A DNA stretch of 64,000 bases, taken from Margaritifera margaritifera. Taxonomy: Eukaryota > Mollusca > Bivalvia > Unionida > Margaritiferidae. This document shows positions 10,805 to 24,099 of the stretch, in pieces. The notes under the pieces are model-generated. The model saw only the letters and a list, made by a program, of their open reading frames with translations. It was not told where the DNA came from and ran no database searches. A program made the translations under genes and the position numbers. Each line of letters starts with the position of its first letter. The first letter of the stretch is position 1. The DNA lies in the NCBI GenBank assembly GCA_029931535.1, contig JAQPZY010001549.1, positions 2,689,001-2,753,000 of the forward strand. The letters run 5' to 3'.

Positions 10805-12758
10805 ATCTAACACCGGGACTGTGAGAGCGCGTGTTCTAAATATCTTGTTTTGCCAACCCTCACTGAATTACAATCAGTGGCGGCGCAAGGGTTTGAGGTG
10901 CCTGGGGGCAATGTTCTTTCGTTGAACCCCTACTTAGCTACATATAACAGTTTTTATGTCAGTTGCCAACATCCCTCCTCCCCACCCCACCCCCTCATAA
11001 ATATACGCTTTGTGAAGACTTCTCCCAGTTACACTAAGGTGAAGTTGAAATCCTATTAAAGTTTCAGCTGCAAAGAAACAAAATAGCTCCCGACATCGCC
11101 CCCTTCTCCTGTCGCAACTCAACCCCTCCCCTCGCATCTCTGTCCGGTGGCATGTGATACGTTGAACTTCCGCCGATACATGTTATATCGTCTAATCTCA
11201 CTAAAATAAGTCTTATTTTCTTTATTGCTGTTGTGTGTCTTTTCTTTTATTTATTTTTGTTTTCATTATTATTATTTTTTTAATTTTTTTTCCCAGGAAG
11301 TGCAACTTTAAATTGTTCAGATATTGTAAAACATTTGTAGACCATATGCAATAGATTCTGGAATGTATTCATATTTTATCTTTATGGAAAATAGAAAGAT
11401 AACCACCCCCACCCCACCCCCACCCCCACCCACACCCCCCCCCAAAAAAAAAAGAAAACACATTGACGAAATTTAGTTATGCTTAGACCGTGGAAATAAT
11501 AGAGTGTACATACGTTTTCAAAACTGAATTATCCATTTCACTGAATTAAATTTAAACTTATATTATATCATCTTTAGTATTAGACAAAATTTATATCGAT
11601 CTTATGTCCAAGTATATAATCATTTATTTTTTTCCATTTAGCAATAAAATCTATGTAGTGTACTGGTCTTTCGAGATCTTATGGAAGTCTCTGAAGACAT
11701 ATGGGCCTATATTATACGGTAAATTTGAGATTGTTTTGTTGGAGACTTAAAGGACAGACAAATGCATGCTGCCTTCAGTATTAAATAACACAATACACCT
11801 GTATATCAAAAGTAACTTTTACACCAAAATTGAATGTCCAGTCTTTAACTGTATTCTTTATTTTACACATTTTGTAGATTTCACCAATACGTGTATCTGA
11901 ATAACATTTGAGTACAACGTTTTAGTCAATAAATAAATATTATGATAACATTATTGACATCGTTTGCTTTTTATAAACTACAAAATAAAAGTACTCATAT
12001 GCAGATGATTATTAGGTCTTTCATCAAGATTTTGCATCTCTCTGTCTCTCTGTCTGTCTCTCTCTCTCTCCGCTTAACAGATATATTGTCTACGGTGTGA
12101 GTCGAAATCCTTTTAGGAACAAAAAACTTTATTATGTTACCATAATCACAAATGTATTTAGCTTTTTAGTATTTAGTATTTAAATGTGTAACTGATGAGC
12201 CTTTAAGAAAAGGTCCTCGATCAAGGGCAATTGATTGAACTATGTGTTTTCTTTACCAAATATAAAAAGATGAGTCCTTACAATGATCAGCAGAATTACA
12301 ACTATCTAATGTTGGAGTTGATACCGAACACTTGCTAGTAACATGCCGAAGCGGAATCGAGAAGAAATAAAAAATATAGTGCAGATGCCGGGTCTCGAAC
12401 CCTGGGCCTTTCACATGCAAATTGAAAACAAAACAGAGATAAGATTACCTTCATAAGGTAGTTTTATGACAAACTCTTTAGTGAATAACCAATGTATTAT
12501 AGTGTACATTCTTCTGAAATAATTTAGTATAATATTTTATTTCTGTCAATACTTATTGTATTTCCAGTTCAAAGTTTTCATACAGTGATAGCAGTTTCGT
12601 TACGATCAATTTGTGAAAACGTTTGACAAATTGTTTAGCATCATACATGTATTTCCTAATAAATACACATATTGCGTTAAATTTGTTCTGAGCAACTCGC
12701 ATTGTAATTATTTCCTAAAAGGTAATATCGTCCCGTAATATGTTAAACTGAATCAGCG
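10805..12758. other. Intergenic stretch with C-rich tract and tRNA-like fragment
   Basis: No gene recognised. A C-rich tract (about 11,403-11,444) could form a G-quadruplex on the minus strand. At about 12,385-12,410 the minus strand reads AGGGTTCGAGACCCGG, a good B box, but no A box is seen, so it is at most a SINE fragment. A short CT-rich run lies at 12,035-12,070. Confidence 0.45.
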
Positions 12759-12915
12759 GTGACTGGTGCTAGAGGCACTAGTTATCCTGGATTGCCTCCA
12801 ATACAACTGGAGGCTCCACGAATTGGTTCCCATGCATTACTCAGTCCAACTAAATGCGAATTATTATTAGACCTATCGACAGTACTTGCAAGTTTAACAA
12901 TCTCAAATAACCAAT
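12755..12915 (+). pseudogene. Coding-like fragment of unknown origin
   Basis: The frame starting near 12,755 reads like protein rather than low-complexity DNA (for example GTSYPGLPPIQLEAPRIG, then a Leu-rich segment ending ASLTISN), with balanced composition in an otherwise AT-rich region. I do not recognise a family and see no convincing splice sites. It may be an exon, a retro-copy or a transposon piece. Low confidence. Confidence 0.2.
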
Positions 12916-13047
12916 GTTTGCATAAACCGAAAATGGTAGTCTTTATTTATTATATAATATACACAATTTGTACGCGATTTTTCGTTTATTATTATTATTA
13001 TTAGTAGTAGTAGTAGTATGTGTTTTAAATAACTACACGTAAAACCC

Positions 13048-13830
13048 CTACGGAAGTAATATAGTTAGGCACCCTGGGGACCAATTAGCACTCTGGGGAC
13101 GATGGTGATTCACATTACAGTCGCCATTTTGAAAAATAACACTCTGTGTAAAATGAGAATTCAACGTTAAAATGTCTATAGGTTTAACATTAATGTGGCC
13201 TTCTGGGGACAAGGGGAATTTAACATCAGTGCATATGCACGCGATTATGCATAATGATGATTTAGCACAATAGCACGCTACCAATGGGAATTGTTTTAAA
13301 AATGGTACACTGGGGACAAAGGAAATGGTAATGTTAAAAATATCCATTGGTTTAACATCAATGTGGCTCTCGGATGTCAAGAGAAATTTAACATTACCCT
13401 TTCATGTTGAAAAAATACATAGGGACAAGGGAAATGTAATGATAAAATGTATAGAGTCAAGGGGAAATGTAATGTTAAGACTATATTTTATGACCAACAT
13501 CAATCCCTGCTAACCAATATGCCATTTGACTCACTAGCAGCCACACCTACTCATCAAATACGCCGTTTTAGCCCACCAGCACCTACACTTACTAACCAAT
13601 ACGCTGTTGGACTGACCAGCACCCACAACTACTCACCAATATTCTGTTTCACTGATCAACACCCACACCTACTAACTAATAAGCCATTTTCACTGACCAG
13701 GACCTACAGTTACAAGCAACTCGCCTTTTAACTGACCAGCACCATCACCTACTAACCAATACGCCGTGTTACTGACCAGCACACAGTCCTCTACTGACCA
13801 ACATCTACACTTACTAATCAACAAAATGGG
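13048..13830. repeat. Composite minisatellite, locus A
   Basis: There are two adjacent degenerate tandem arrays. The first (13,048-13,480) repeats a ~65-base theme of 'CTGGGGACAAGGGGAATTTAACATTAA ... ATAGGTTTAACAT'. The second (13,490-13,830) repeats a ~27-base theme of 'ACTGACCAGCACCCACACCTACTAACCAAT'. The same two arrays occur in the same order at 53,640-54,340, and the first theme alone at about 20,845-21,140. Confidence 0.8.
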
Positions 13831-14487
13831 TAGCAGTGCCAACACATACACAAACATGCTATCACGCCGGAAAGGATAGGAGTTCTTACACACATACACA
13901 CAAATATTCTTATATTCGATCACATACTATAGAATAGGAGCGATTACATCGCACACAAAACAGAAGAGTGGAGATGCCGTTTATCTTTTAGCTGTGAAAG
14001 ACAAAGACATAAAAACAATATTGGCAATAATCTCAGTACTGTCTCTGTTTCTTAGAGAACTGTGTAGAGCTGAAAAGGACCGTTATATTTCCTCGCCATA
14101 TATGGTTAACACTGGTGGCACCGCTTCACTGTTCTTCTTCTCAAGCTGCTCCGCATTGCAGGTCCATGGACCAATACTCGTTTCAGACACTCTTGCCTGT
14201 CAATGTACATTTTTCTCCTCAGATAGAAGTGTCTCTTGTCTTCTTAATGGTCCATTATGACTTAGCATACATAAGGCAGTCATGATCAAACAGCATGCTT
14301 GAAATTATAGTCGATCATTCCACACTGGTCCAAATCTTGACCCGTATTAAAAGTGGGTGGCACAAACGGGAAATGCAAATCAATGTAACGCCTACGAGTG
14401 GATTGAAGCTGATTTGGAGGTTCCAACAATCAGAACGCGAGTGACATAATTCAGTCAGGACGTGTTTTCTATCTTCCAGTCAGAATA

Positions 14488-14666
<179 letters not shown>

Positions 14667-14727
14667 CATGAGAGTTACTGAGATTAATAGGTGCGGAACA
14701 GGTCGAGTACAGTATAAAACAGCTAAA

Positions 14728-15300
14728 ATGAAGCCGATTTGTGGGGGTGAGCCTGCAGTGGATACTTCTACAACTGGAATTGATAACCATTTTCACCTCC
14801 TTTTCCCTCCTTCTCCATCATTACCAGCCTATAGAGGTTTTAAAAGAAACAGAAGGAAGAGTTAGATGCTTTTTGCAACGCCAAAAACAAGTAGAAAAGA
14901 CATTTGTTCGAGAACAAGAAGAAGAGAAAACGAGAAAGCAAAAAGAGAAGATGAAAACATTGAACAGTGAACAGAAGGAAGGAAGTAGAAACAAAACTGT
15001 TACTTTGTTACAGGACATTTTAAAACACCTGAGAGAAATGTATGAAATGTTTTGGCGAAATCCAAGAGAAAGAGACCTTTACAATCCACGAATTCTAAGT
15101 CTTCGATGACTATATTGACGACAGCCATGGAGACACCAGCAGCGGCAGCAGTCACTACCACTACTACTGCATCAGCAATACGACTTGTCCGTGCAAAGGT
15201 TTAAGGCAGTTATAGCTATTGTTGGCAAGTCCTTATATTTTCTTACTTCAAAGTCAACGGACATTTTTAGGGCCACCCAGTTCAGAGATACTACTTAAAT
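14728..15300 (+). pseudogene. Polinton coiled-coil protein, remnant 2
   Basis: This region corresponds to the gene at 39,340-40,060. Matching parts in order are a short N-terminal segment (GGEPAVDT here, WGAPAAET there), PPSPSLP versus PPAPSLP, a Lys/Glu/Gln-rich coiled coil (FLQRQKQVEKTF versus CFQRQKEAEEAF), NSEQKEGSRNKT versus CESQKEGSENKT, an Ala/Thr-rich stretch with TTTTTASA, and a terminal segment with SLYF versus SPYVF. At least one frameshift lies near 14,860. Function is unknown; conserved position next to PolB in two copies argues it belongs to the element. Confidence 0.6.
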
Positions 15301-15589
15301 GATTGCCAAATCAAACAAAAAAAAAAAACATCATCACAAAAATGTGTGAATATGTGTGTGAATATCTTATCAATACGTACAATCAAGTCAAGCCATGGAT
15401 ATAATTAATGTTTTGGTATAGTCTCGTGAATAACTATTACAATGACATTTCAAAACAGACAAATAAAGTCAATTTTTTCTTCTTTTTACTCGCTTGCTTT
15501 TTTGAATTTATTCTCTGGCATGGGTTCTTCTGCTGCTTCCTCTGCTTGTCTTGCTTTCAATTCAAGCATTAATTTGCTTCTGAAAGCTC

Positions 15590-15910
15590 CTCTTCTTTCT
15601 TCATTGTTGGACCCTCTGAAGACCAATGACCTTTTCCTGGATAGTGATAACAGGTATCTTTACTTTTGTCTCTGGACCTGAGGTCTCCGATCGTAGAGTT
15701 TCCTTTCTCTTTTTTTTTTTTTTTTTACGTTCTGGACATTTTCTAGCCCAATATCCTTTATCTTGACAGACGCAACAGGTATCTTGGCTTTCATCTCGAG
15801 AGGAGCAGTCTGGAATTAACTCCAGAAGCTTTGTCGGAGGTGTATTTGAATGACTCTCTGTAAATCTCTCCACAGAAGTGTGATCTGTTGTGGCTATTCG
15901 ACCTACCCAT
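15590..15910 (-). pseudogene. Polinton zinc-knuckle protein, remnant 2
   Basis: On the minus strand the frame carries SSRDESQDTCCVCQDKGYWA followed by RKC, a CCHC-like knuckle with Tyr at the His position, then a Lys-rich linker at a poly(T) tract. A second, more damaged knuckle follows (DTCYHYPGKGHW). The partner at 38,730-39,148 has SSRDKSQDTCYVCQEKG followed by a second knuckle with CYHC. The gene lies opposite to PolB and the coiled-coil gene. Nucleic-acid binding is inferred from the knuckles. Confidence 0.6.
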
Positions 15911-17680
15911 AAAATGACTTCCAGATCATTTAGGAACATTGTTTACACTTTCACGATTAAACTTAAAGAGTTCAATTCTCAAGTCCCTGCAGACAACGCA
16001 GCAGTCTTCATTGCCAGCTTATTGGAGTATATGTTAGAGGAATTCAAACGACAGTGCCAAGCTAAAAATCAGCTTGTATCGAATGTAGTACACCTGCCGA
16101 AATAACCCACTTCCAAAACCTTGGACAAAACTCAACACGTCCAGCAATCCATTCATGAGTTTGACATAACCGATGCAACATCCACTCTTCATATGACACA
16201 CGTTTCTCACGCTTGAGATTATTGCAGAGAAAACTGATACACCGAATTTTAGGACGGAAATTATATTCATGTCTATCATCAGCAAAATCATTTCGATGCC
16301 GTTACTAGTAGAACATGATTTATCGGATACAGTTACTATTGTGACAAATGTGACCAAGGATTTTGCAATCGGAAGTAACCTATTCGTAGTGGAGAGAGAT
16401 GCCGTGGCTGTTTAGCGTCCATACCTTGTATTCCTTATGGACAAAACAGGATTCGATCCACTACCTGCAGACAAACATTCGTGAGTTCACCTTGTTACGA
16501 GTGACATTGGATGATACAATTCCAGCAACAGAAAAGTGTTTGCGAATTATTAACAGTGTGTCTCACATGTGGACAGCATGCTTGTTCCAATCACAAAAAG
16601 TTACATCTTTGTCAAGGAAATAAACAATGTCGAGATGTGGCCAAGTCGTTGAGTTGGATCAGCAGTGCTATATTCAGATATATGACAACGAACCCGAGGA
16701 ATTATTGAACGATCAGAAGAAGAAAATGAAGCGAGACCATCGTGTTGATTGTATCCTTTTTTACTTTGAATGTTCTCAAGGGACAGGGATTCACATTTGT
16801 AACTTTTGAATAGCTCATCGCGATTATCTGGACTGTATTCAGAAACCTGTATTTCATCACTGTCGGAATTATAGCGTGATTCCACGGGGACGTAAAATAT
16901 ATTTTGTGGTTTCCATACTCTTTCTGATTTCGCTGAGTGAGTTTTAAACCCCACTGACGACAATTAGAACGAAGGGGAGGTGTAACTGTCATAACAATTT
17001 ATCGTAATACGAAGGACAGTTTCTTTTGAAACATTTTTCAAAACAAGGAACTGAATTCCCACAGTAACCATGAATGGAGTCAAGGTCACTTACATGAAAT
17101 TGGGAAACGTACAGTTGAAAGATTCCATGAGTTATTTGACTATGCATTTTAGTAAAATGCCTAAATCGTTTCGGAAAAAATGTTGAAATTTTATCGGTTC
17201 AAAGTGGAAATTTTGCGACGTTGTTGTGGAAAATTTCGATAGCAATTTCTTGAAGGAAGCGTCTACTGTTGCCTAAGCGTGTGGATTAGTGTACCGAAAG
17301 ATGTTCATCGCCGAGAAAAACTAACCATTATATCACCTGAATCCTACATTTGCGCTGGTTATATTATCGACATGAAACTCAATTCAAGTGCATACAATAT
17401 GTATAAACGGAGGAGAAAAGATTACTGGATCGTATTCCGTGGATAGATAAGATATAAAAAAACACAGATTATCCACGCAATTCATGGATGTTTATTTCAT
17501 GGATGCCCCACGTGCTATCCTCACGTGGAACAAAACAATTCTTGGACATTGTTCACTATGGGCGACAAAACTTATCAACGACGCCAGAGTTTTGGAAAGT
17601 CAAGGATACCAAGTGGCAGAAATGTGTGAACAAGACTAGAACTTTTTATTTTGTTATGCAAATAAGTGTTAAGGTTTGAT
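15900..17680 (+). pseudogene. polB: Polinton DNA polymerase B, N-terminal part, remnant 2
   Basis: Degenerate N-terminal and exonuclease regions of protein-primed PolB. In order: YTFTIKLKEF near 15,945; HVYHQQNHFDAVTS near 16,270; the Cys pair CDKC near 16,335; a Cys-rich segment CELL..CLTCG near 16,530; WDQ-equivalent and CYIQ.Y.NE near 16,660; FYFECSQ near 16,760, where the Exo I Asp is replaced by Tyr; NGVKVTY.K and DSMSYLTM near 17,075-17,150; and MDVYFMDAPR near 17,485. These match the copy at 35-38.6 kb. Everything C-terminal, including the polymerase active site, is missing. Confidence 0.7.
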
Positions 17681-17689
17681 AAGTAGTTA

Positions 17690-20560
17690 TTCATTTCGAG
17701 TAAAATTGTCACAATATCAAAGACCTTAGTAACAAATAGTTAATTGATTTGGAAATGTTGGAACAAAGCAATCCTAGGTGCAAGACGAATTATCAAGATT
17801 CAGTTATTAATATAAACAAGAAAACATGGCAGTCTAATGCACACTATACTAATGAAGTCGGAAACAATATAACATTGATAGCCATGACACAATTTTTGGG
17901 ATTTATTTATACGTATTTGTACATATCCAGGTTTGCTGGAATTCCACCCAAACTATATAGCTAAAAATATTTAGAAAGCGTAAAAGAGCTATATATATTA
18001 ATAAATACAGAATAGCAGTCGTATATTGCACTTAGTCAAGGAAAATAACACGTTTAATATGGCGTATGAATAGGTCACGCCCTAAAGGCCTTAACGTATC
18101 CCTACGTCATATCAAACTAGCGCTTTCCACCATCTCGGCACAAATCACGTATGTAGATGTATGTATATATAGCATATTTTTTCCTTATTACAGGTTTTGT
18201 TTGATACGAAGTTTGGACAATAGGAAATCATTTCTAGCGGTCCGCTCGAGTCCTTATCAGCCGCAGTAGACTGTGGTCTGTTCACATAAATGTTTAATCG
18301 TCTATGTCTCTGAAAAAGTACAAAGAAAAATACAGAGCCCTCCTTGCAACAGTTAGTGGTAATAACTGTTTCACATTTTAACTGGTGATTTGCAATTTTA
18401 AAAGCAAATTTGATTTGAGCACAAAACGCTCTAATTTTAAACAGTCCTGAAAATTAAGTGTACAAATCCTGAGCGAAGTGTCCACATGAACTTACTATCA
18501 TTTTGAAGATGCTGTATCATGGATCAACAGTTTTTCTGAGTATCTGTAAAACAAAGAAGAAAAAAGAAGAAAAAAAAAGATTTTTTTCTTTTAAAGATTA
18601 TGGTAAATTTGGACGGGTAGTTGTTAAATTGTTTTTTTCTTCTTCCAATACTTGGATTTAAAATCATGATACTACTTAAAATGCAGAAAATCGTTTCATG
18701 TCAATACTTTTTATGTAAGTAAGACGGTTTGTTTGAATTATACTTTTAGCTATTATCAGACATAAACAGAAGAAGGCGCGTGGTATGATTCAATGTTAGA
18801 CTATTTCTGGATGTTCTAGGAAAATAGGAAGAATTTCAGTACTTTACAATTCAACACAGATTATGCCTATTAACCTGCATCAACCTTATTCTTTGTCAAC
18901 ATGTGTCGTCCAGGTACAAGACTGTTGATTAGGGTAGTTTCTACCTTTATCCCGCTTTATGGGCATATCGAAAAATACAACGAAGCACTACATTTTGATT
19001 TCCTCAGAAAGTTTCCACTAACCTTAATTAAGTAATACATATGTTGTGTACTGACTTAACAAGTGCACAAAAACGTTTCATTGATACAAACGTAAACACT
19101 GATGTTTACAGGAAACTAATCACTGGTCTGAACTCTTACCAGGCCAGCTGACGGGCTATCAAGATGTCTGTCTGCTTATGTAAAATATAACGTACCTTTG
19201 AGTGTATTGCTCTTGCATGTTTGCAATCTATTGATTCAGAAGAATACAGGAAAATTAATCTGCCATAATTATGTCACCTCGACCATATTTAGTTCTTTTT
19301 TTTAAACTATCCTGTTTTAACCAAATGGTCATTTTAACAAGTCTCCATATATTTATAAAGCGATACAAAAAGACTGCCCCATGAAATTAGTCTAACGGTC
19401 ATACAGATGTTAATTAAGATTTAATATCTAAATTGATGTTTTATACGATGCTGCTTACAACTGGTTCGAATCGTCGATGTCAATGCGTATGCCAAATCAT
19501 TGGTGGTTATGTATACATGCTCATCTATCAAATAACTTTCATTTTAATATTTGTTACCCCATCATAGTTTTTTTGTTTGACGACATAATAGCACAAAAGC
19601 CTTTAGAGAAGGTGCAAATCATCCTAAAGTACTTTTTTATTTCAATGAAGCTTTTTCGCGTTAACAATGTTCTGGTTGGTATCTTCCATTCATATTTTGT
19701 TTTAATTTTCTGACATTTTTGCTATATAATATTATTACATCCATTTGACAATCTATCTCCAGTTAAAATATTTTTTGAAAAAGTGTTTTTATAAAATTGT
19801 ATTTCCTGAATATCTTTACCTGCAGTTTGAACAACTAGAGAATGGTATTTTTTAAATGATAACAAAAAGTATGCCCTTGTTTCATATAAAAGCAAGCGTA
19901 GGTAGTCCCCAATGATACTTACAAAACATGATATATGAGAAATGAATGATGCATTTTTATTGAGGACATCATACTAAATGTATTATCTTATAATTACACG
20001 ACCTATCTAATGAACTATCGTTGTTAAGACTTTGCAGAAATCTCCATGGAACTGTTATATCCGACAACAAAGAGTATTAATGATCAGCCCCACAATTTAG
20101 CAGGCTAACAAGATGAAGACATGCATAGTTCAATCAAAAATAGATTCCAAAACGACCCAATGATACAGGTCAATGGAAAATCCAGCAAAATAAAATCCGT
20201 GCAATGCAATCAATGTGTGCGTCACTTATTACATGATTACGTAATATCTGTATTCTTTGTTTTACGGTAAGTACATTCCTAATTACAAGAGGATTCCATT
20301 ACAGGATTCCATTATAAACAAATCAAAACTGCTGAAACTTGATTAGTAGTGTTTTAAAAGTACTGTATCGGTCTTTTAAGCATTCCAGCACGAATACATT
20401 TAAATTTGCAATCATTCCTGTGCCAAGCGACGTAAAATATACTGCCATATTAATTTTCATCTTTCTGTGTGTGTTTTGTAGTTTTTTGCTTATTTACTTT
20501 ATTTTAAATTACATTTCTTTTCATTTTTCTTGTATGTTTTTGTTCAATTTTTATCACAGA
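17690..20560. other. Intergenic stretch, nothing recognised
   Basis: AT-rich DNA with short A or T runs. No conserved domain, exon pair or repeat family recognised. Confidence 0.45.
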
Positions 20561-20562
20561 TA

Positions 20563-20566
<4 letters not shown>

Positions 20567-20642
<76 letters not shown>
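20567..20642. repeat. (AT)n microsatellite
   Basis: About 75 bases of pure AT dinucleotide. Confidence 0.97.
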
Positions 20643-20643
<1 letters not shown>

Positions 20644-20844
20644 ATATTACAGTTAGTGTACTATTAGCTATTTTGTTAAAACACCATCCTTCATTTTCAA
20701 TAAATCTATTTGACTTGGTGTCTGGTTTAGCGTTTAGTAAAACTTAATATACAGTCATGTGGTCTCATTTTGTTGTGTTTTGTTTTTTGTTTGCTTTGCC
20801 TAGTTTCCCTCGACACATATTTACTAGTAGTTAAGTAGGGATCT

Positions 20845-21140
20845 TGAGAGTCAAACGGGAATTAGCATTAGCCAATAGGTTAACATGTGGGGGGCACTAT
20901 AGAGTCAAACGGGAAATCCTATATCAAAATGGTCCATATGTTTAACATGGGGATGGTAATATAAAGCCAAAAGTGTATAGAGTAAAACGGGAAATCCTAT
21001 GTGAAAATGGTCCACATTGGTAACATTGCTAGCAGTGGCTTACCTCAATTGGGCTTACATGGTAACATTGTTCGAGTTGACCTCAAAATATGGCAATATA
21101 GAGCCAAAGTTTATAGAGCCGTACAGGAATGGTGATGTTA
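20845..21140. repeat. Composite minisatellite, locus B (partial)
   Basis: Degenerate tandem units with the theme 'ATAGAGTCAAACGGGAAATCCTATATCAAAATGGTCCATATGTTTAACATG', related to the first array at 13.05-13.48 kb and 53.64-53.87 kb. The second array (GACCAACACC theme) is absent here. Confidence 0.6.
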
Positions 21141-21229
21141 AAATTTTAAACATGGTATTAGTTATTTTTCTTCCTGTCATATGGTGCCTTTGCTTACTCT
21201 ATTTTTTATTAATGGACTATATTGAATAA

Positions 21230-23335
21230 AGGCACTTTTCTGCCCCCTTTTTTGTGAAAAAATAAATATTGTTCGATTGCATAACTCTTTGTCTAATTGT
21301 GTTATTTAACACAAAAATGAAACTCGTCTAGATTCATTATTTTTATAGATCTCCAATTCATAGCAAAAAAAGACCCTTAAAAATGGGTTGGTGTTGAAAA
21401 TTGACAAGCAAATGCTGCGTTTAACAAACTTGCCTTCAGAATATCGTCGGGGAGCAAGTTTGCGCTGATACCAAAAAACCAAACATTCATGAGTTTTACT
21501 GTCTAGGTAGCATTAGCATTTTGTTCCTGTTGCACTATTGGTACCTCGATCTCCACTACGCGTGAAAAAATAAAACTGCATTTTCTATCCATTTTATTCT
21601 ATTCTACCTGTATTGTATTCAAAATATTCAGAAGAAACAACAAAACGATATTTTAAACAATCTTATTAATTTCTTTCTTACATTATTTATCCTTTTAAAT
21701 TTTAACTTACTTTGCGCACATAGCTGTTTTTTTTGTTTTCAATGCGCCAGAATGGATTCGGAAAAAAAGACAGAAACTGAGAGGCGTCTATATGAAGTGA
21801 CATTTTATTGTTTAACATGCCTGAACATTAAGGATTTATCACACAAAGGATGCCATAGAATATAAGGAGTTATATTGTTGCTTACAAATAAAGTATAACA
21901 AAAGAATTTATTGTTTTAGATTAAATTATATTTCGAGACAACCCATCATGTGGCAGAAATTAAGCATACCGTAGAGTCTATTTGTGGCGCATTTCTGCAC
22001 ACACACATACATATACATACATATCCTAAAATACAACTTGCTATATTATATAGGTCAATGCCAAAATACATTTAAGATTTAATTCAGTCAATCTTTTATT
22101 CCTGTTTTAACAGCATTACCTTTAAAAAACAAATAGTGGTTGTGGTGGTTGTGGTGATGGGTCTATATTGTACCGTACTTCCATGCAGTACACAAGAAAA
22201 GGATGCTTTAAAATGTACTATATCATATGCACTAAATCTGCCGCATAGCAAATGTGTATACGGTACTTCATTGTCTCGAAAACTATGCACAAAATTAAAA
22301 CATATAGGAAAAATTATTACAATGGTCAGCTAAAACAGGGATTGTTGAACAGAAGTAGACGTCAAACTCTAGATTGACCATGTAATCCAATATAATTATT
22401 TAACTTATAGTACTTTCACAAGTAGCAGAAAAAAACCAGGCTCTATTCGTGAAAGGGAATATATTTGTTTCTTCTCTTTTTTTACTAACCTTTTGAATGT
22501 GGCAAATACCTCCAAATGTATAGATTAGAACCTGAGTTTAAATAATTGCTGAATTTTCCTCAAGCAAATAAATATTTGGAGAAAAAAACACGTAGAGATT
22601 CACCATCTAAAATAATGCGAATTAATGTATGCAAGTGCAAATTTAAAATTTGCCTATATTTTCACAGATGATGAGCAATTAATATGAGGGGGTAGTCTTC
22701 TAACGGATTGGTGTGGATGGATCGATGGGTGGGTTCAGCTCCTATTCAGCATTCAAAATTGCTGCCTGCCCAGCTGCCCAGCAACTTGACACCGTATACT
22801 TTCACATAGTTCCAAAATGTTATTTTTTTTTGTCGCTTTTAAAGGATTTTACACGTTGTTAAAATAGTTATTTGACCCAAGTTTAGAAGGTTATGAAGGT
22901 GAATTTTCTGTTTCATTTTAGTTTTGTTATTTTATTTTATTTTTGGGGGTGGGGGAGCAATAAGTTTGAAATTGCTCTCCCACCCCCGAAACATACATGC
23001 GGACGCCCATGCACACAAGATATAAAATTTTTCTGCGAACTTCCTTTTCACTATATTTGTATTTAATGCTCTGTGTATGCATACACGAGAGGGAAAGTAA
23101 TGCTTTGGGGGAATTAGTGTTTATTTTTTATATTATATTACACATGGCAGATGCATGCACAAAATTGTCCAATTTTAATAATACTGACACCTCTTTTACA
23201 TACTTCACAATTGTACTAAACGTAAAAGATATTTTCTTTCCTATAACATTTCCACTAACTATCTGCGAGGACGAAATCAGATGTTAATTCAGTCAATGTT
23301 AACCAGGGTTGAATTTGTTTTTAAAAAGTGACTCA
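21230..23335. other. Intergenic stretch, nothing recognised
   Basis: AT-rich DNA with small T-rich runs and a G-rich spot at 22,944-22,956. No gene recognised. Confidence 0.45.
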
Positions 23336-23341
23336 GAGGAA

Positions 23342-23415
<74 letters not shown>

Positions 23416-23416
23416 A
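23342..23416. repeat. (TATC)n microsatellite
   Basis: About 19 tandem TATC units, followed by short TA and GA tracts to about 23,460. Confidence 0.97.
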
Positions 23417-23899
23417 TATCGCTATATATATAGAGAGAGAGACAGAGATAGAGACATAGAGATGTGTGTGCGCCTGTGTAAATCTTAATATGTAGATTTT
23501 GGATGTGTTATTGAATGTTTCACTGTGCTATTATGTATCACCAATTATAGAGAGAGAGAGAGAGCAATCCTTCGAAAAAATATGAATCTCACCTACATAA
23601 TGAATAAAATGATGAGTATACATGCACATTTCGTATATTTGTCAGATGTGGTTTTGAACTTATTACAGGTAACATCATGGAGTATGTGCATCTGTGTGTA
23701 TTTTGTATGTGCATGTGTAATCATGAGAGAGATACATAATACATATCATTTATGATGTAAATAAATATAGTTTGTTCTGTATGTCACATCCCGTGGACGT
23801 TTACTTCTTTACTTTTTATTATTATATATATTTTTTTTGCAGGCATGGCCAAAGTTTAATTCAGTACAGTTAATGTCATACATACCACCGATAACAATT

Positions 23900-24095
23900 G
23901 AGTAAATGTGGTAAGATCACACTTGACAGAGCAATATTTACAACAAAGAAAAACAATATAATAAAAGTGAAACTGAACACGGAAGACAAAATTCAAAATG
24001 AGTAAATGCGGTGAGATCACACCTGACAAAGCGATATTTACAACAAGAAAAGCAATAGAATAAAAGTGAAACTGAACACGGAAGAAAACAAATCA
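23900..24095. repeat. Tandem duplication, ~97-bp unit, two copies
   Basis: The sequence from GAGTAAATG(T/C)GGT(A/G)AGATCACAC through AAGTGAAACTGAACACGGAAGA occurs twice in direct tandem with about 10% difference. Confidence 0.85.
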
Positions 24096-24099
24096 AAAC

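Larger units (their letters stand above)
14725..17680 (+). mobile_element. Polinton/Maverick remnant 2
   Basis: This is a partial copy of the kind of element seen at 28.8-40.1 kb, in the opposite orientation. It keeps the coiled-coil gene (+), the zinc-knuckle gene (-) and the N-terminal part of PolB (+), in the same relative order and strands as the longer copy. Both copies are full of frameshifts and differ considerably, so these are old insertions. The right side stops inside PolB at about 17,680. No terminal inverted repeats were identified. Confidence 0.75.

Noticed and set aside
12385..12410. Possible tRNA gene on the minus strand
   Set aside because: Only a B-box-like word is present; no A box or cloverleaf arms.
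13990..14258. 88-codon frame, and an antisense frame with EEKNVH and AEQLEKKNSEAVPP
   Set aside because: Either strand could be a transposon scrap, but neither matched anything else in the window or a known motif.
20339..20656. 105-codon frame ending in Ile-Tyr repeats
   Set aside because: The C-terminal third is (AT)n, and the rest has no motif or splice context.
21017..21229. 70-codon hydrophobic frame
   Set aside because: It starts inside a degenerate minisatellite and lacks any recognised feature.
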